Shown here piece after piece: positions 16,986 to 25,425 of a stretch of 64,000 nucleotides of DNA. A program made the position numbers and the translations under genes. This stretch comes from Agromyces rhizosphaerae (lineage in GTDB: Bacteria; Actinomycetota; Actinomycetes; Actinomycetales; Microbacteriaceae), in contig NZ_BSDP01000001.1 in the NCBI RefSeq assembly GCF_027925245.1, positions 868,001 through 932,000 of the forward strand, given 5' to 3'. Within the stretch, counting starts at the first letter, position 1. Each line of letters starts with the position of its first letter. The notes beneath the pieces were generated by a model, which was not told the DNA's origin, did not search any database, and saw only the letters and a program-made list of their open reading frames with translations.

Positions 16986-19091
16986 TCACCCGTCGAGCAG
17001 GGTCAGCGTCGACCATGCCTCGAGGGTGAGTTCGGTGCCCGCGACGTGCGCGGTGCCGGTGACGGCATCCACGACGTCGCGGGAGAGCGTGATGGTGGTC
17101 TCGTCCCAGCTCCAGTTGAACGAGAACCAGGCGCGGCGACCGTCGGGCAGCGTGCCCGACGAGACCGTGACGGGCAGGGCACGCTCCGCGGCGAGCCCGT
17201 CGGCGATGGGCGCGGGCACGGCCCAGCGCACCAGGTCGGCCGCGAGCGCGGGTGACGGCACGGTGCCGACGACCGTGATGCGACCGGCGCCGTGCGGGTG
17301 GGTCGTGACGGCGGGGAAGTCGCCGAAGCGCGGGTGCGCGTACTGCGCGACCGCCTCGGCCCCGTCGGAGATGAGCCCGTCGGCCCACAGCCGCCCCGCG
17401 GCATCCGCTGCGGTCTCGAGGCCACCGGCACCCGTGACCGGCACGTCGGCCTGCAGGTTCGAGAACTCCTCGTAGTGCACGCCGGCCGCCTCGGCCAGCC
17501 GGGCGGGCGCGACCTCGACGCGGGCGCGCGCCTCCTCGTCGCCGTAGCCGGTGCGGATGCCGACGACGAGGTGACCGCCGGCCGCGGCGTAGTCGCGCAG
17601 CAGGTCGAGGTCGGCATCGGATGCCACGTAGAACGCGGGCGCGATGAGCACCGGGTACCTGGCGGCGAGGTCCGCCGCGCCGAGCGCGTGGGCCTGGCCC
17701 GCGTGCAGGATGCGCGACTGGGCGCCGGCCTCGAGCACGCCGCGGTGGAACGCTTCGACCGTGCGGGTGTACGACATGCGGTCGGGCTCGCCGTCGGGCA
17801 GGGCGAGGTTCGGGAAGAACTCGAGGGCGAAGTTGCTGTCGTTCGACCAGAGGATCGCCACGTCGGCATCGGGCTCGTAGCCGTCGAGCGCGTCGCCGAT
17901 GGCACCGAGGTCGTGGCCGACGCCCGCGAGCTCCTCGTAGACGCGGCCCGGCTGCAGGCTGTGCGGGATGACCCCGCCCCAGTACGTCTCGGTGCCGTAG
18001 GGCAGCGTGTGCCAGTGCCAGTACTCGATCATCGCCGCGCCGCGCGCGATGAACGCGAAGGCGGCCTGGCGGAGCTGGCCGGGGTACGGGGGGAGGTTGA
18101 ACGCCGAGCCGCCGATCGCCTGGGCGTCGGTCTCCGTCACGAAGAAGCGCGACTGGTTCGACGAGAAGAGGCGGTCTGCCTGGCGGAGCATCGACGCGAC
18201 GCCCGAGGTGGTCCAGTGCGTGACCGGCTCGAGGTCCTTCGTGAGGTCGAGGTGGTCCTGCATCGCGTAGTACGGGTTGCCGGCGGTGATGTCGAGGTTC
18301 GCGACGAGGTCCTCGTCGTCGAGCGCGGGCCGGTTGTAGGCGATGCAGGTGGTGACGAACTGCTCCGGGCTCGCGTACTCGCGCACGATGTCGGCCTGCC
18401 AGGCGATGAACTCGGTCGTGAGGTCGGCCTGGTACCGGCGCCAGGCGAGGTCGTACTGCGGCAGTGAGTTGCCGTCGGGGGTCCACAGGTCCGACCAGTC
18501 GGAGAGCCGGTGCGACCAGTAGGTGAGGCCCCACTCCCGGTTCAGCGTCTCGACGTCGCCGTACTGCGCCTTCAGGCGGCGGACGAAGCGCGCGAAGCTG
18601 CCGCGGTTGTGGAACAGCTCCATGCCGGGCTCGTTGTCGACCTGGTAGCCGATGACCGCCGGGTGGTCGGCGTAGCGGGCGACGACCGCGCGGATCACGC
18701 GCTCGGCGTGGAACCGGAACGCCGGGTGCGAGTAGTCGACCTCCTGCCGCGCGCCCCACGGCACCCGCTCGCCCGTGCGCCGCTCGGCGGCGATCTCCGG
18801 GTACGCGGTCTGCAGCCACGGCGGCACCGCGTAGGTCGGCGTGCCGAGGATGACCGTGATGCCGCGCTCGTGCGCCCCGTCGAGCACCGGCTGCAGCCAG
18901 TCGAGGTCGAACTCGCCGTCGCGCGGCTCCCAGGTCGACCACACCGACTCCCCCACGCGGATGACGGTGAAGCCGGCCTCGCGCATGAGGTCGAGGTCCT
19001 GCGCGGTGCGCTCCTCGCGGTGGTACTCGGCGTAGTAGGCGGCGCCGAAGAGGATGCCGGTGGGGTGGTGGGCGTGCTGGTGCGAGGTCAT
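16986..19091 (-). CDS. Beta-galactosidase, glycoside hydrolase family 42 (second of two)
   Basis: 701 residues, full length. It opens with GILFGAAYYAEYHREER, and the catalytic pair region is VIGYQVDNEPGMELFHNRG (NE acid/base near residue 155). IEYWHWHTLPYGTETYWGGV corresponds to the nucleophile-side loop. No signal peptide. It is the first gene of the minus-strand operon GH42-binding protein-permease-permease-GH42. It differs clearly from the GH42 at 11503-13509, suggesting the two split different galactosides (for example galactan against oligosaccharide). The ribosome site GGAG lies 11 bases before ATG. Confidence 0.92.
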   Translation of the reverse strand: MTSHQHAHHPTGILFGAAYYAEYHREERTAQDLDLMREAGFTVIRVGESVWSTWEPRDGEFDLDWLQPVLDGAHERGITVILGTPTYAVPPWLQTAYPEIAAERRTGERVPWGARQEVDYSHPAFRFHAERVIRAVVARYADHPAVIGYQVDNEPGMELFHNRGSFARFVRRLKAQYGDVETLNREWGLTYWSHRLSDWSDLWTPDGNSLPQYDLAWRRYQADLTTEFIAWQADIVREYASPEQFVTTCIAYNRPALDDEDLVANLDITAGNPYYAMQDHLDLTKDLEPVTHWTTSGVASMLRQADRLFSSNQSRFFVTETDAQAIGGSAFNLPPYPGQLRQAAFAFIARGAAMIEYWHWHTLPYGTETYWGGVIPHSLQPGRVYEELAGVGHDLGAIGDALDGYEPDADVAILWSNDSNFALEFFPNLALPDGEPDRMSYTRTVEAFHRGVLEAGAQSRILHAGQAHALGAADLAARYPVLIAPAFYVASDADLDLLRDYAAAGGHLVVGIRTGYGDEEARARVEVAPARLAEAAGVHYEEFSNLQADVPVTGAGGLETAADAAGRLWADGLISDGAEAVAQYAHPRFGDFPAVTTHPHGAGRITVVGTVPSPALAADLVRWAVPAPIADGLAAERALPVTVSSGTLPDGRRAWFSFNWSWDETTITLSRDVVDAVTGTAHVAGTELTLEAWSTLTLLDG

Positions 19092-19161
19092 GCGCTGCAG
19101 AACTCCATCGTGGTGCGGTGCGGCGTCGTCGTCGACGTCCTGCCCGGGAAGCTACACGCGT

Positions 19162-19209
19162 TTGTTACCGGTAACAACCCCCTCGTTATCAAGTTGTTAC
19201 CGGTAACAC
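19162..19209 (-). promoter_or_regulatory. Two LacI-type operators in the GH42 operon promoter
   Basis: Two copies of the 14-bp palindrome TGTTACCGGTAACA lie at 19163-19176 (extended to 16 bp with TT/AA flanks) and 19195-19208. Their centres are 32 bp apart, about three helical turns. On the minus strand a TTGTTA inside the first site is 17 bases from TAGCTT, a plausible -35/-10 pair, so binding would block polymerase. The LacI gene at 19289-20359 is the natural candidate regulator. Confidence 0.75.
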
Positions 19210-19288
19210 GTTTCACCCGGGCGTCGCATGGCCCGACGCGCCGGGGCAGAGAGCGCGACCACGCGCAGCATCCGCGGGCCGGACGCGT

Positions 19289-20359
19289 TCAGCGCGGCGC
19301 GGGCGCCGTCGACCGACGCACGATCAGGTCGGGCACGTTCGGCGGCTCGGTGTACGCGCCGGGCCCGTCGATGAGTTGCAGCAGGCGGCCGAACGCGATG
19401 TGCCCCTGGAGGTCGAAGTCCTGCCGCACGGTCGTGAGCGGCGGCCGGAAGAACCGCGCCTCGGGGATGTCGTCGAACCCCACGACGCTCACGTCCTCGG
19501 GCACCCGTCGCCCGTGCTCCTCGAGCGCGAGCATCGCGCCGAGCGCCATCTGGTCGTTCGCCACGAGCAGCGCCGTGGCATCGGTGTGCACCGCGGCCCG
19601 GTGCGCCGCCGCGTAGCCCGAGGCGGGCGACCAGTCGCCCTCCGCCTCGCCGAGCGATGCGATGCCGTGGTGCTCGAGCGCGAAGTGGTACGCCGCCGCG
19701 CGGTTGCGCGCCGAGGACCACCCCGACGGACCGGCGATGTAGAAGAACCGGCGATGCCCCAGCGCCACGAGGTGGTCGACGGTGAGCTTCATGCCGTGCC
19801 CGTGCACGGTCTGCGGGTCGTTCGAGCGCAGGTCGTCGTCGTCCTCGTCCTCCGGCACGATGAACGCCGGCATCCGGAACTCGGTCGCCGCGAACGCGGC
19901 CGCCATCTCGTCGGTCGTCGACATCGCGATCACGCCGGCGAGATCCTGCCGGTTCACGAGTTCGAGCGCCTCGTCGATCGCGGCGCGGTCGCGGAAGTCG
20001 AGCGAGATGAAGTCGAGCACGTAGCCCGCATCGTGCGCGCCGCTCGACGCACCCTGCGCGGTCTTGCTCGGGCCGACCTGGACGATGTCGTGCACGAGCG
20101 CGGCCACGCGGTTCGACTTCCGCGTCGCGAGCGAGCGCGCGGTCATGTTCATGCGGTAGTCGAGCGCCTTGAGCGCCTGCTCGACCCGCTCGCGCGTCGC
20201 CGGCCGGATGCCCTCGTAGCCCTTGAGGTACCGGCTCACGGTCTGGTGCGAGACCCCGGCGAGGCGCGCGACGTCGTAGATCGTCGCGCGCTTCCCGCCC
20301 GCGGGCGCGGCGGCGGCGGGCGCCGCGACGGCGTCGGGCGCGGCACGCTCCGTGTCCAT
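19289..20359 (-). CDS. LacI-family repressor of the GH42 galactoside operon
   Basis: 356 residues, with GGAGG six bases before ATG. After an Ala/Pro-rich 22-residue lead the DNA-binding domain reads TIYDVARLAGVSHQTVSRYLKG, then the hinge helix region NMTARSLATRKSN. The C-terminal periplasmic-binding-protein-like domain (SVVGFDDIPEARFFRPPLTTVRQD) senses an effector. It is directly upstream of, and co-directional with, the GH42 operon, with two operators in between. An acidic EDEDDDD patch near residue 180 is unusual but falls in a surface loop position. Confidence 0.93.
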   Translation of the reverse strand: MDTERAAPDAVAAPAAAAPAGGKRATIYDVARLAGVSHQTVSRYLKGYEGIRPATRERVEQALKALDYRMNMTARSLATRKSNRVAALVHDIVQVGPSKTAQGASSGAHDAGYVLDFISLDFRDRAAIDEALELVNRQDLAGVIAMSTTDEMAAAFAATEFRMPAFIVPEDEDDDDLRSNDPQTVHGHGMKLTVDHLVALGHRRFFYIAGPSGWSSARNRAAAYHFALEHHGIASLGEAEGDWSPASGYAAAHRAAVHTDATALLVANDQMALGAMLALEEHGRRVPEDVSVVGFDDIPEARFFRPPLTTVRQDFDLQGHIAFGRLLQLIDGPGAYTEPPNVPDLIVRRSTAPAPR

Positions 20360-20469
20360 CGGGTCACCTCCCCGCGCGGCATCCGCCCGCGTTCACCCCC
20401 CGACTGTAGACCCATGGCACTCCGTCGCCGACGCATTCTCCATCCGGCATGCACACCCGCGCACCTTCT

Positions 20470-20527
20470 CGAGTCGTCATGAAGTGTCGCTTCGAGGCGC
20501 GAGATTCCGACACTTCATGACGACTCG
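20470..20527. repeat. Perfect 20-bp inverted repeat (stem-loop) between genes
   Basis: Arms 20470-20489 and 20508-20527 are exact reverse complements over 20 bases, with an 18-base loop. The element lies 46 bases after the stop of the minus-strand nitroreductase-like gene and upstream of the LacI gene. It probably acts as its transcription terminator despite lacking a U-tract. The remainder of this 214-base gap shows nothing else beyond the GGAGG ribosome site of the LacI gene. Confidence 0.7.
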
Positions 20528-20573
20528 CGGGCGGGTGAGCGGGCGAGCGGATGTCTCCCCGGCGACCCGCGCG

Positions 20574-20981
20574 TCAACGACGCCGCAGCTCCACCACCGG
20601 GATCACCCTGCTCGTGCGGGCCTGGTACGTGGCGAATCCGTCACTGGCGGCGGTGAATCGCTCCCACGCGGCATCCCGCTCGGCACCCTCCAGCTCGACT
20701 GCGCGCACGGCTACCTCGCCCTCCCCGGGCACCTCGACGATCGTCTCGGGGTGGGCGGCGAGGTTGTGGTACCAGCCGGGGTGGTCGGGCGCCCCGCCCT
20801 TCGACGCGGCGATCAGCCAGCCGACGTCGCTGCGCACGGCGAACAGCGGCGCGACCCGCTCGACCCCCGACCTCGCGCCCACGTGGTGCACCAGCACGAG
20901 GTTCCGCCCGAACCCCGCGGTGCTCACGAACCCGCCGTTCGCCCGGAACTCATCGATGATCCGCTGGTTGAAGTCGTTCAC
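20574..20981 (-). CDS. Deazaflavin (F420)-dependent nitroreductase-family protein
   Basis: 135 residues from GTG 20979-20981; AGGAGG five bases upstream settles this start although the frame is open further back. The DDN-type fold is recognisable from FVSTAGFGRNLVLVHHVGARSG, APLFAVRSDVGWLIAASKGG, PDHPGWYHNLAAHPE and the C-terminal FATYQARTSRVIPVVEL. Family members bind F420 or related flavins and reduce or bind small organic molecules. It stands alone, and its substrate is unknown. Confidence 0.85.
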   Translation of the reverse strand: MNDFNQRIIDEFRANGGFVSTAGFGRNLVLVHHVGARSGVERVAPLFAVRSDVGWLIAASKGGAPDHPGWYHNLAAHPETIVEVPGEGEVAVRAVELEGAERDAAWERFTAASDGFATYQARTSRVIPVVELRRR

Positions 20982-21074
20982 GGATGCCTCCTGTCGCGCG
21001 TTCCCCCAGTCCAGCGCCTCCCGGGCCTCCCGTATTCCGCGCGGGCTCGCACCACCGACCGCTCCGTGCCGCTC

Positions 21075-21236
21075 GTAGGACTCATCGCGCGACACGCCGC
21101 GCGCAGCCCTCCCACGGCGCCGAATCTCCTCCGTTTCGCACGCGCCGACCGCGCCGACCCGAGCCGAACGTAGGACTCGATGGCCGACACGCCGTGCTCC
21201 CGTCCGCCCCTGGCGCGAATCGCCTACGTTTCGCAC
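21075..21236. repeat. Degenerate tandem repeat, two 67-base units
   Basis: Units 21075-21141 and 21170-21236 are both exactly 67 bases, start with GTAGGACTC and end with CGTTTCGCAC. They match at about 47 of 67 positions without gaps (my count). The second also forms an inverted pairing of CGTAGG with CCTACG. They occupy most of a 314-base gap (20982-21295) between divergent genes. No credible ORF is present there. Confidence 0.6.
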
Positions 21237-21295
21237 AACGCGCGTGGCCGAGCGGACGCCGGGCGCGTGTCGGATGCCGGTGCGACACTGGCCGC

Positions 21296-21868
21296 ATGGC
21301 GATCGAGGTGCGCCCGGCGTCGGAGTTCGCCGACGTCGCGACCATGGTCGGGCCCAAGCGGCCCGACGCCAACGTGTGCTGGTGCCTCAGCTACCGCATC
21401 CCGTCGCGAGAGCACCGCGAGCTCGGCGGTCGCGGGCGCGGCGAGCGCGTCCGCGAGCTCTGCGCGGAGGACCCGCCGCCGGGCGTGCTCGCGTACGACG
21501 GCGACGAGGTGGTCGGGTGGGCCGCGGTGCATCCGCGTGCCGACACGCAGTTCGCCCGCAACCGGAAGATCCCGCACGTCGACGACCTCGACGTCTGGTC
21601 GGTGTGGTGCATCCGCATCCGTCCCGGCCACCGCGGGCAGGGCGTGTCGCACCCGCTGCTCGCGGGCGCCGTCGAGTTCGCGCGCTCCTACGGCGCGCCC
21701 GCGATCGAGGGCTACCCGCTCGACAACCGCGGCGCGAAGATCGAGCAGACCATGGCGTACGTCGGCACGCGGGCCCTGTTCGAGCGAGCCGGGTTCACGA
21801 AGGCGGCCGACACGACGTCGGTGCTGAACGGCTTCCCGCGCATCCTCATGCGCCTCGACCTGCGCTGA
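21296..21868 (+). CDS. GNAT-family N-acetyltransferase
   Basis: 190 residues. ATG 21296 is six bases after a -10-like GACACT (21284-21289), so the mRNA is probably leaderless; the longer open frame upstream overlaps the repeat units and is not coding. The acetyl-CoA-binding motif RIRPGHRGQGVSHPLL (Q/RxxGxG/A type) is near residue 110. The C-terminus (GTRALFERAGFTKAADT) is typical of the fold. Cysteines in the opening NVCWCLSY stretch resemble a subgroup that acts on small molecules. The substrate is not predictable. Confidence 0.85.
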   Translation: MAIEVRPASEFADVATMVGPKRPDANVCWCLSYRIPSREHRELGGRGRGERVRELCAEDPPPGVLAYDGDEVVGWAAVHPRADTQFARNRKIPHVDDLDVWSVWCIRIRPGHRGQGVSHPLLAGAVEFARSYGAPAIEGYPLDNRGAKIEQTMAYVGTRALFERAGFTKAADTTSVLNGFPRILMRLDLR

Positions 21869-22020
21869 ACCCGGACGCGCCGCGATACCGCGCCCGCGCC
21901 TCGGTGCCGCCCGCGCTTCGGTGCCGCCCCGCATCCGGCGACCGCCCGCGCGGGGCTAGAGTGTGGACACCCGCATTCCGTCGCGCCCAGAACCGGCGCG
22001 GCGGCCGACCTGGAGGCCCC

Positions 22021-23049
22021 GTGACGGACCAGCTGCCTCGGCGACCGGCGCGCATCTCCGACGTCGCGCGCCTCGCCGGCGTCTCCCTCGGCACCGTCTC
22101 GCACGCCCTGAACCACCCGAGCCGCGTGCGGCCGGCCACGCTCGAACGGGTCAACGACGCGATCCGCGAGCTCGGCTTCGTGCGCAACGCCAACGCGAGC
22201 ACACTCGCGACCGGGCGCAGCACCAACATCGGCATGGTCGCGATCGCGTTCGGCAACTCGATGTTCGTCGATATCGCGCGCGGCGCGCAGCGGGTCGCGC
22301 GCAACGCGGGGTACAACCTCCTCCTCGCCGGCAGCGAGGACAGCTACGACACCCAGGGGCAGTTCGTGCAGTTCTTCGACGAGGCGCGCGTCGCAGGGCT
22401 CCTGCTCGCACCCATGGAGGACTCCTCCGAGCACGTGGACCGCATGGCCTCGCACGGCCGCCCGGTCGTGCTGATGAACTACGACGGCCCCGAGGACGCC
22501 TGCAGGGTCGTGGTCGACAACGAGCAGGTCGGCTACCTCGCCGCGCGCCACCTGATCGAGCGCGGATGCCGCCGGATCACGGTCTTCGGCGGCGGCGACC
22601 AGTTCCAGCCGGTGCAGCTGCGGAGGCGCGGCATCGCTCGTGCGATCGAGGAGGCGGGTGGCGCCGTCGAGGTCGACGCGGTCACCACCGACGGCCTCAC
22701 CCCCGCCGCCGGCGAGGCGGCGGTCGCGCCCATCGCCGCGGCCGCGCCGGACGGGCGGCCCGACGGCCTGCTCTGCCTGACCGATGCGATCGCCGTCGGC
22801 GCGATCCGTGGGCTGCAGGCCGCGGGAGTCGACGTCCCCGGCGACATGCTCGTCATGGGCTGCGACCACAACACCCAGTCGTGGGACGGCGACGTCACGC
22901 TCACCACGGTCGCCATGCGCGGGCTCGAGATCGGCGAGACGGCCATGGGGCTGCTGCTCGAGGAGCTCACGACGCCGGCGTCGGAGCACGCCCACCGCAG
23001 GGTCGTCGTCGAGCCGCGCCTCGAGGTCAGGTCGTCGACGACGCGCTGA
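22021..23049 (+). CDS. LacI-family transcriptional regulator
   Basis: 342 residues from GTG 22021, with GGAGG four bases upstream and a TAGAGT -10-like box at 21957-21962. The HTH reads ISDVARLAGVSLGTVSHALN and the hinge NASTLATGRSTN. The effector domain follows (GYLAARHLIERGCRRITVFGG). Its 3' end overlaps the convergent GH78 gene by 23 bases. The nearest LacI-type operators are the two TGAANCGNTTCA sites in the GH78/GH3 divergent promoter, so it may control that pair (inference). Confidence 0.92.
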   Translation: MTDQLPRRPARISDVARLAGVSLGTVSHALNHPSRVRPATLERVNDAIRELGFVRNANASTLATGRSTNIGMVAIAFGNSMFVDIARGAQRVARNAGYNLLLAGSEDSYDTQGQFVQFFDEARVAGLLLAPMEDSSEHVDRMASHGRPVVLMNYDGPEDACRVVVDNEQVGYLAARHLIERGCRRITVFGGGDQFQPVQLRRRGIARAIEEAGGAVEVDAVTTDGLTPAAGEAAVAPIAAAAPDGRPDGLLCLTDAIAVGAIRGLQAAGVDVPGDMLVMGCDHNTQSWDGDVTLTTVAMRGLEIGETAMGLLLEELTTPASEHAHRRVVVEPRLEVRSSTTR

Positions 23050-25246
23050 CCGGCGGCGTCGGCCCGCCGGCGGCATCCCACGCGACCTCACCGGGCCCGG
23101 CGAACTCCCGGCCGGCCGCGCGCACCGTCACCCCCGCGGGCACCTCGACCCGGAGGCGGACACGGTCGGCGTGCACGAACAGGTCGCCGGCCGGCGTCGG
23201 CACGATCGCCGCGGCCCACGCCAGTTCGCCGAGCTCGGGCTCGACCAGCACGGTGCGCCAGCCGTCGTCGAGCGGCCGGATGCCGAGCACCGCCTCGGGC
23301 AGCAGCGCGGCGGGCCCGGACGCCCAGGCGTGCGCGAGGCTCCGACCGAACGGCCGCCCGTACATCGCCGCGTGCGACCCGTCGTCGTCGACGCCGAACT
23401 CCTCCCAGAACGTCGCCGCCCCGGCGTCGAGCATGCCGCCCCAGCGGGCGCGGATCCGCGCGACCGATACGGCGCGTCCGCCGAGCCGGGCGAGCGCGAG
23501 CAACGCGAACGCCTGCATGAACGGCGTCCCGGTCGCGGTCGCCGTGATCGCGTCGGCGCGTCCGTCGGCGCCGGCCGCCGCGGCACCGGCCCCCGCGGCA
23601 TCCGCCTCGAGCCCCGCGAGCACCGCGAGGAAGTTCGGGTACCCGGCCAGCGCCGCATCGTCGCCGGAGGGGACCGCCCCGGCATCGTCCAGGTAGGTGC
23701 GCCAGGCACCCCGGTCGGCGTCCCAGGCCCGATCGACGAGGGTCGAGCGGATGCCCCGGGCTCGCGCGGCCCACCCCTCCGCCTCGGGCGCGCCGGCCAG
23801 TTCGAGCACCTCGGCCCCGTCGCGCACCGCCCAGTACCAGAGCACCTGCAGCGCGGTGGGGTCGCGCCCGTCCTCGAAGGCCACGCCCCAGTCGATGAAG
23901 ACCGCGCGCTCGCCGGCCGGCCCGAACGCGTCCTCCCCCGCCTCCGGGCGCAGCACGCCCTCGGCGTCGGCGAACGCGTCCATCGTCTCGAGGAACCGCC
24001 GCACGTGCGCGGCCTCGCGCCTCGCGAACGCCCGGTCGCCGAACTGTCGCACGTACGAGCGCACCGCGATCAGCCACCAGAGCGAGTAGTCGGCGATGCC
24101 GTTGACGAACCCGTGCCGCGGGCGGCCGAGCGCGACGAGGCTGTCGCGGGCGATCCCGGCGTCGCCGAACGCGAAGGCGTTGGCGAGGATGCCCAGCGCG
24201 TGGTCGCCGATCCACGGCATGCGGTCGCGCTTGATGCCGTCGATCATGAGCGACTGCATGCAGGTCGCGAGCGTGCGCGCGCTCGTGGCCCAGATGCGGG
24301 TGAGCGCGTCGTCGCTGCACGCGTAGGCGCCGCTGCGGGGCATTCGTCGCCGTCTGCCCTCGACCCGGATGCCGCGGAGTTCGCCGGGCTCACCGGCCGA
24401 CGCCTCGCCGGGCTCGACGTGCAGGTATCGCATGGCGACCTCGTGCGAGGTGGTCCAGACGCCCGGCGCGGCCTCGACGACCTCGATGCGGGTCTCGGAG
24501 TCGTGCCCGCCTGAGCTCGTGGCGAGCGCCTCGGCCGCGGTCTCGCCGACGCCGAGGCGCGGGCGGGCGGGGCTCTCGACGTAGGGGCGGCCGAGAGCCG
24601 GCGCGACTTCCCAGTCGGCGGGGCCGAGACGCCGCACGGGCACCTCGACGAGCGGCTCGCCCGCATCGTGCGGGGCGGTGGCGGCGGTGCCGGGGCGGGG
24701 CTCGGCGGGCACGAGGCCGTCGGGCGTGCGGAGGAGCCACGCGGAGGCACCGCCGAGCTCGGCCAGGGCCGGCGGCACGCCCTCGGCCGCATGCACGGCG
24801 ACCTCGATGCGGGCGGCCCCGACCGGGGGCGACACGTGGAACTCCCCCGCGCCGCCGCGGGCCTCGACGCGCACCCCGTCGACCTCGACGGTGGCGGAGC
24901 CGGAGGCGGTGAGCCGGAGCTCGGTCTCGTCGGCGTCCAGGTCGCGAACGAAGGTCGTCACCGGGTCCGTCGCGCCGAAGTTCATCGCGTAGTGCACGAA
25001 CCGGTTGGCCGCGAACCCCTCGCGCACGAGCCGGTGGAGCACGCCGAGCTCGTACTGGTCGGGCGCGTACCACCAGGTCGTGGCGCCGTCGGCGGCGCGC
25101 TCCCAGGAGGCATCCGCCACCGCGTCGCCGCCGTCACGGGCCGCATCGCCGGATCCGCCGAGAGGACCGCCGGAGGCATCCGTCGCCTGTTCCCCCGCCA
25201 CCGCCGCGAGGTGGCGGCGCAGGCCATCCGGGGTGTCTCCGGGCAT
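23027..25246 (-). CDS. GH78-type glycosidase (alpha-L-rhamnosidase family)
   Basis: 739 residues from ATG with GGAG five bases upstream. An N-terminal beta-rich region of about 300 residues precedes an (alpha/alpha)6 barrel. The hallmark DGIKRDRMPWIGDHALG lies near residue 335, followed by GFVNGIADYSLWWLIAVRSY and TGTPFMQAFALLALARLG. These match GH78, which removes alpha-L-rhamnose from plant glycosides. There is no signal peptide, so it is cytosolic. It is shorter than multi-domain extracellular GH78 enzymes. It is divergent from a secreted GH3 enzyme across a shared operator. Confidence 0.82.
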   Translation of the reverse strand: MPGDTPDGLRRHLAAVAGEQATDASGGPLGGSGDAARDGGDAVADASWERAADGATTWWYAPDQYELGVLHRLVREGFAANRFVHYAMNFGATDPVTTFVRDLDADETELRLTASGSATVEVDGVRVEARGGAGEFHVSPPVGAARIEVAVHAAEGVPPALAELGGASAWLLRTPDGLVPAEPRPGTAATAPHDAGEPLVEVPVRRLGPADWEVAPALGRPYVESPARPRLGVGETAAEALATSSGGHDSETRIEVVEAAPGVWTTSHEVAMRYLHVEPGEASAGEPGELRGIRVEGRRRRMPRSGAYACSDDALTRIWATSARTLATCMQSLMIDGIKRDRMPWIGDHALGILANAFAFGDAGIARDSLVALGRPRHGFVNGIADYSLWWLIAVRSYVRQFGDRAFARREAAHVRRFLETMDAFADAEGVLRPEAGEDAFGPAGERAVFIDWGVAFEDGRDPTALQVLWYWAVRDGAEVLELAGAPEAEGWAARARGIRSTLVDRAWDADRGAWRTYLDDAGAVPSGDDAALAGYPNFLAVLAGLEADAAGAGAAAAGADGRADAITATATGTPFMQAFALLALARLGGRAVSVARIRARWGGMLDAGAATFWEEFGVDDDGSHAAMYGRPFGRSLAHAWASGPAALLPEAVLGIRPLDDGWRTVLVEPELGELAWAAAIVPTPAGDLFVHADRVRLRVEVPAGVTVRAAGREFAGPGEVAWDAAGGPTPPVSASSTT

Positions 25247-25271
25247 CTTCGCTCCGATCCGAACAAGGGGG

Positions 25272-25326
25272 TTGACCGTCCGTCCTCACGACCCTACTGT
25301 GTGAAGCGTTTCATTGAACCGCTTCA
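25272..25326 (+). promoter_or_regulatory. Divergent promoter with two adjacent LacI-type operators (GH78/GH3)
   Basis: On the plus strand TTGACC (25272-25277), a 17-base spacer and TACTGT (25295-25300) form a near-consensus promoter for the GH3 gene. Immediately downstream are TGAAGCGTTTCA (25302-25313) and TGAACCGCTTCA (25315-25326). Each is a 12-bp LacI-type palindrome and together they make a larger dyad. On the minus strand TAGGGT (revcomp of 25291-25296) gives an overlapping -10 for GH78. One regulator bound here would silence both genes. Confidence 0.75.
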
Positions 25327-25425
25327 TGCTCATCGGGTACGCGAGCACCGCTGCGGTGGGTGAGACGACGACCACGAACGGTCGGACCCCGTCGAGGGGC
25401 TCTCAATGAGGAGGGGAAGTACGCA

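Noticed and set aside
20984..21295. Upstream extension of the acetyltransferase gene
   Set aside because: It covers the degenerate repeats and gives Arg/Pro-rich nonsense; the ATG at 21296 has a well-placed leaderless promoter.
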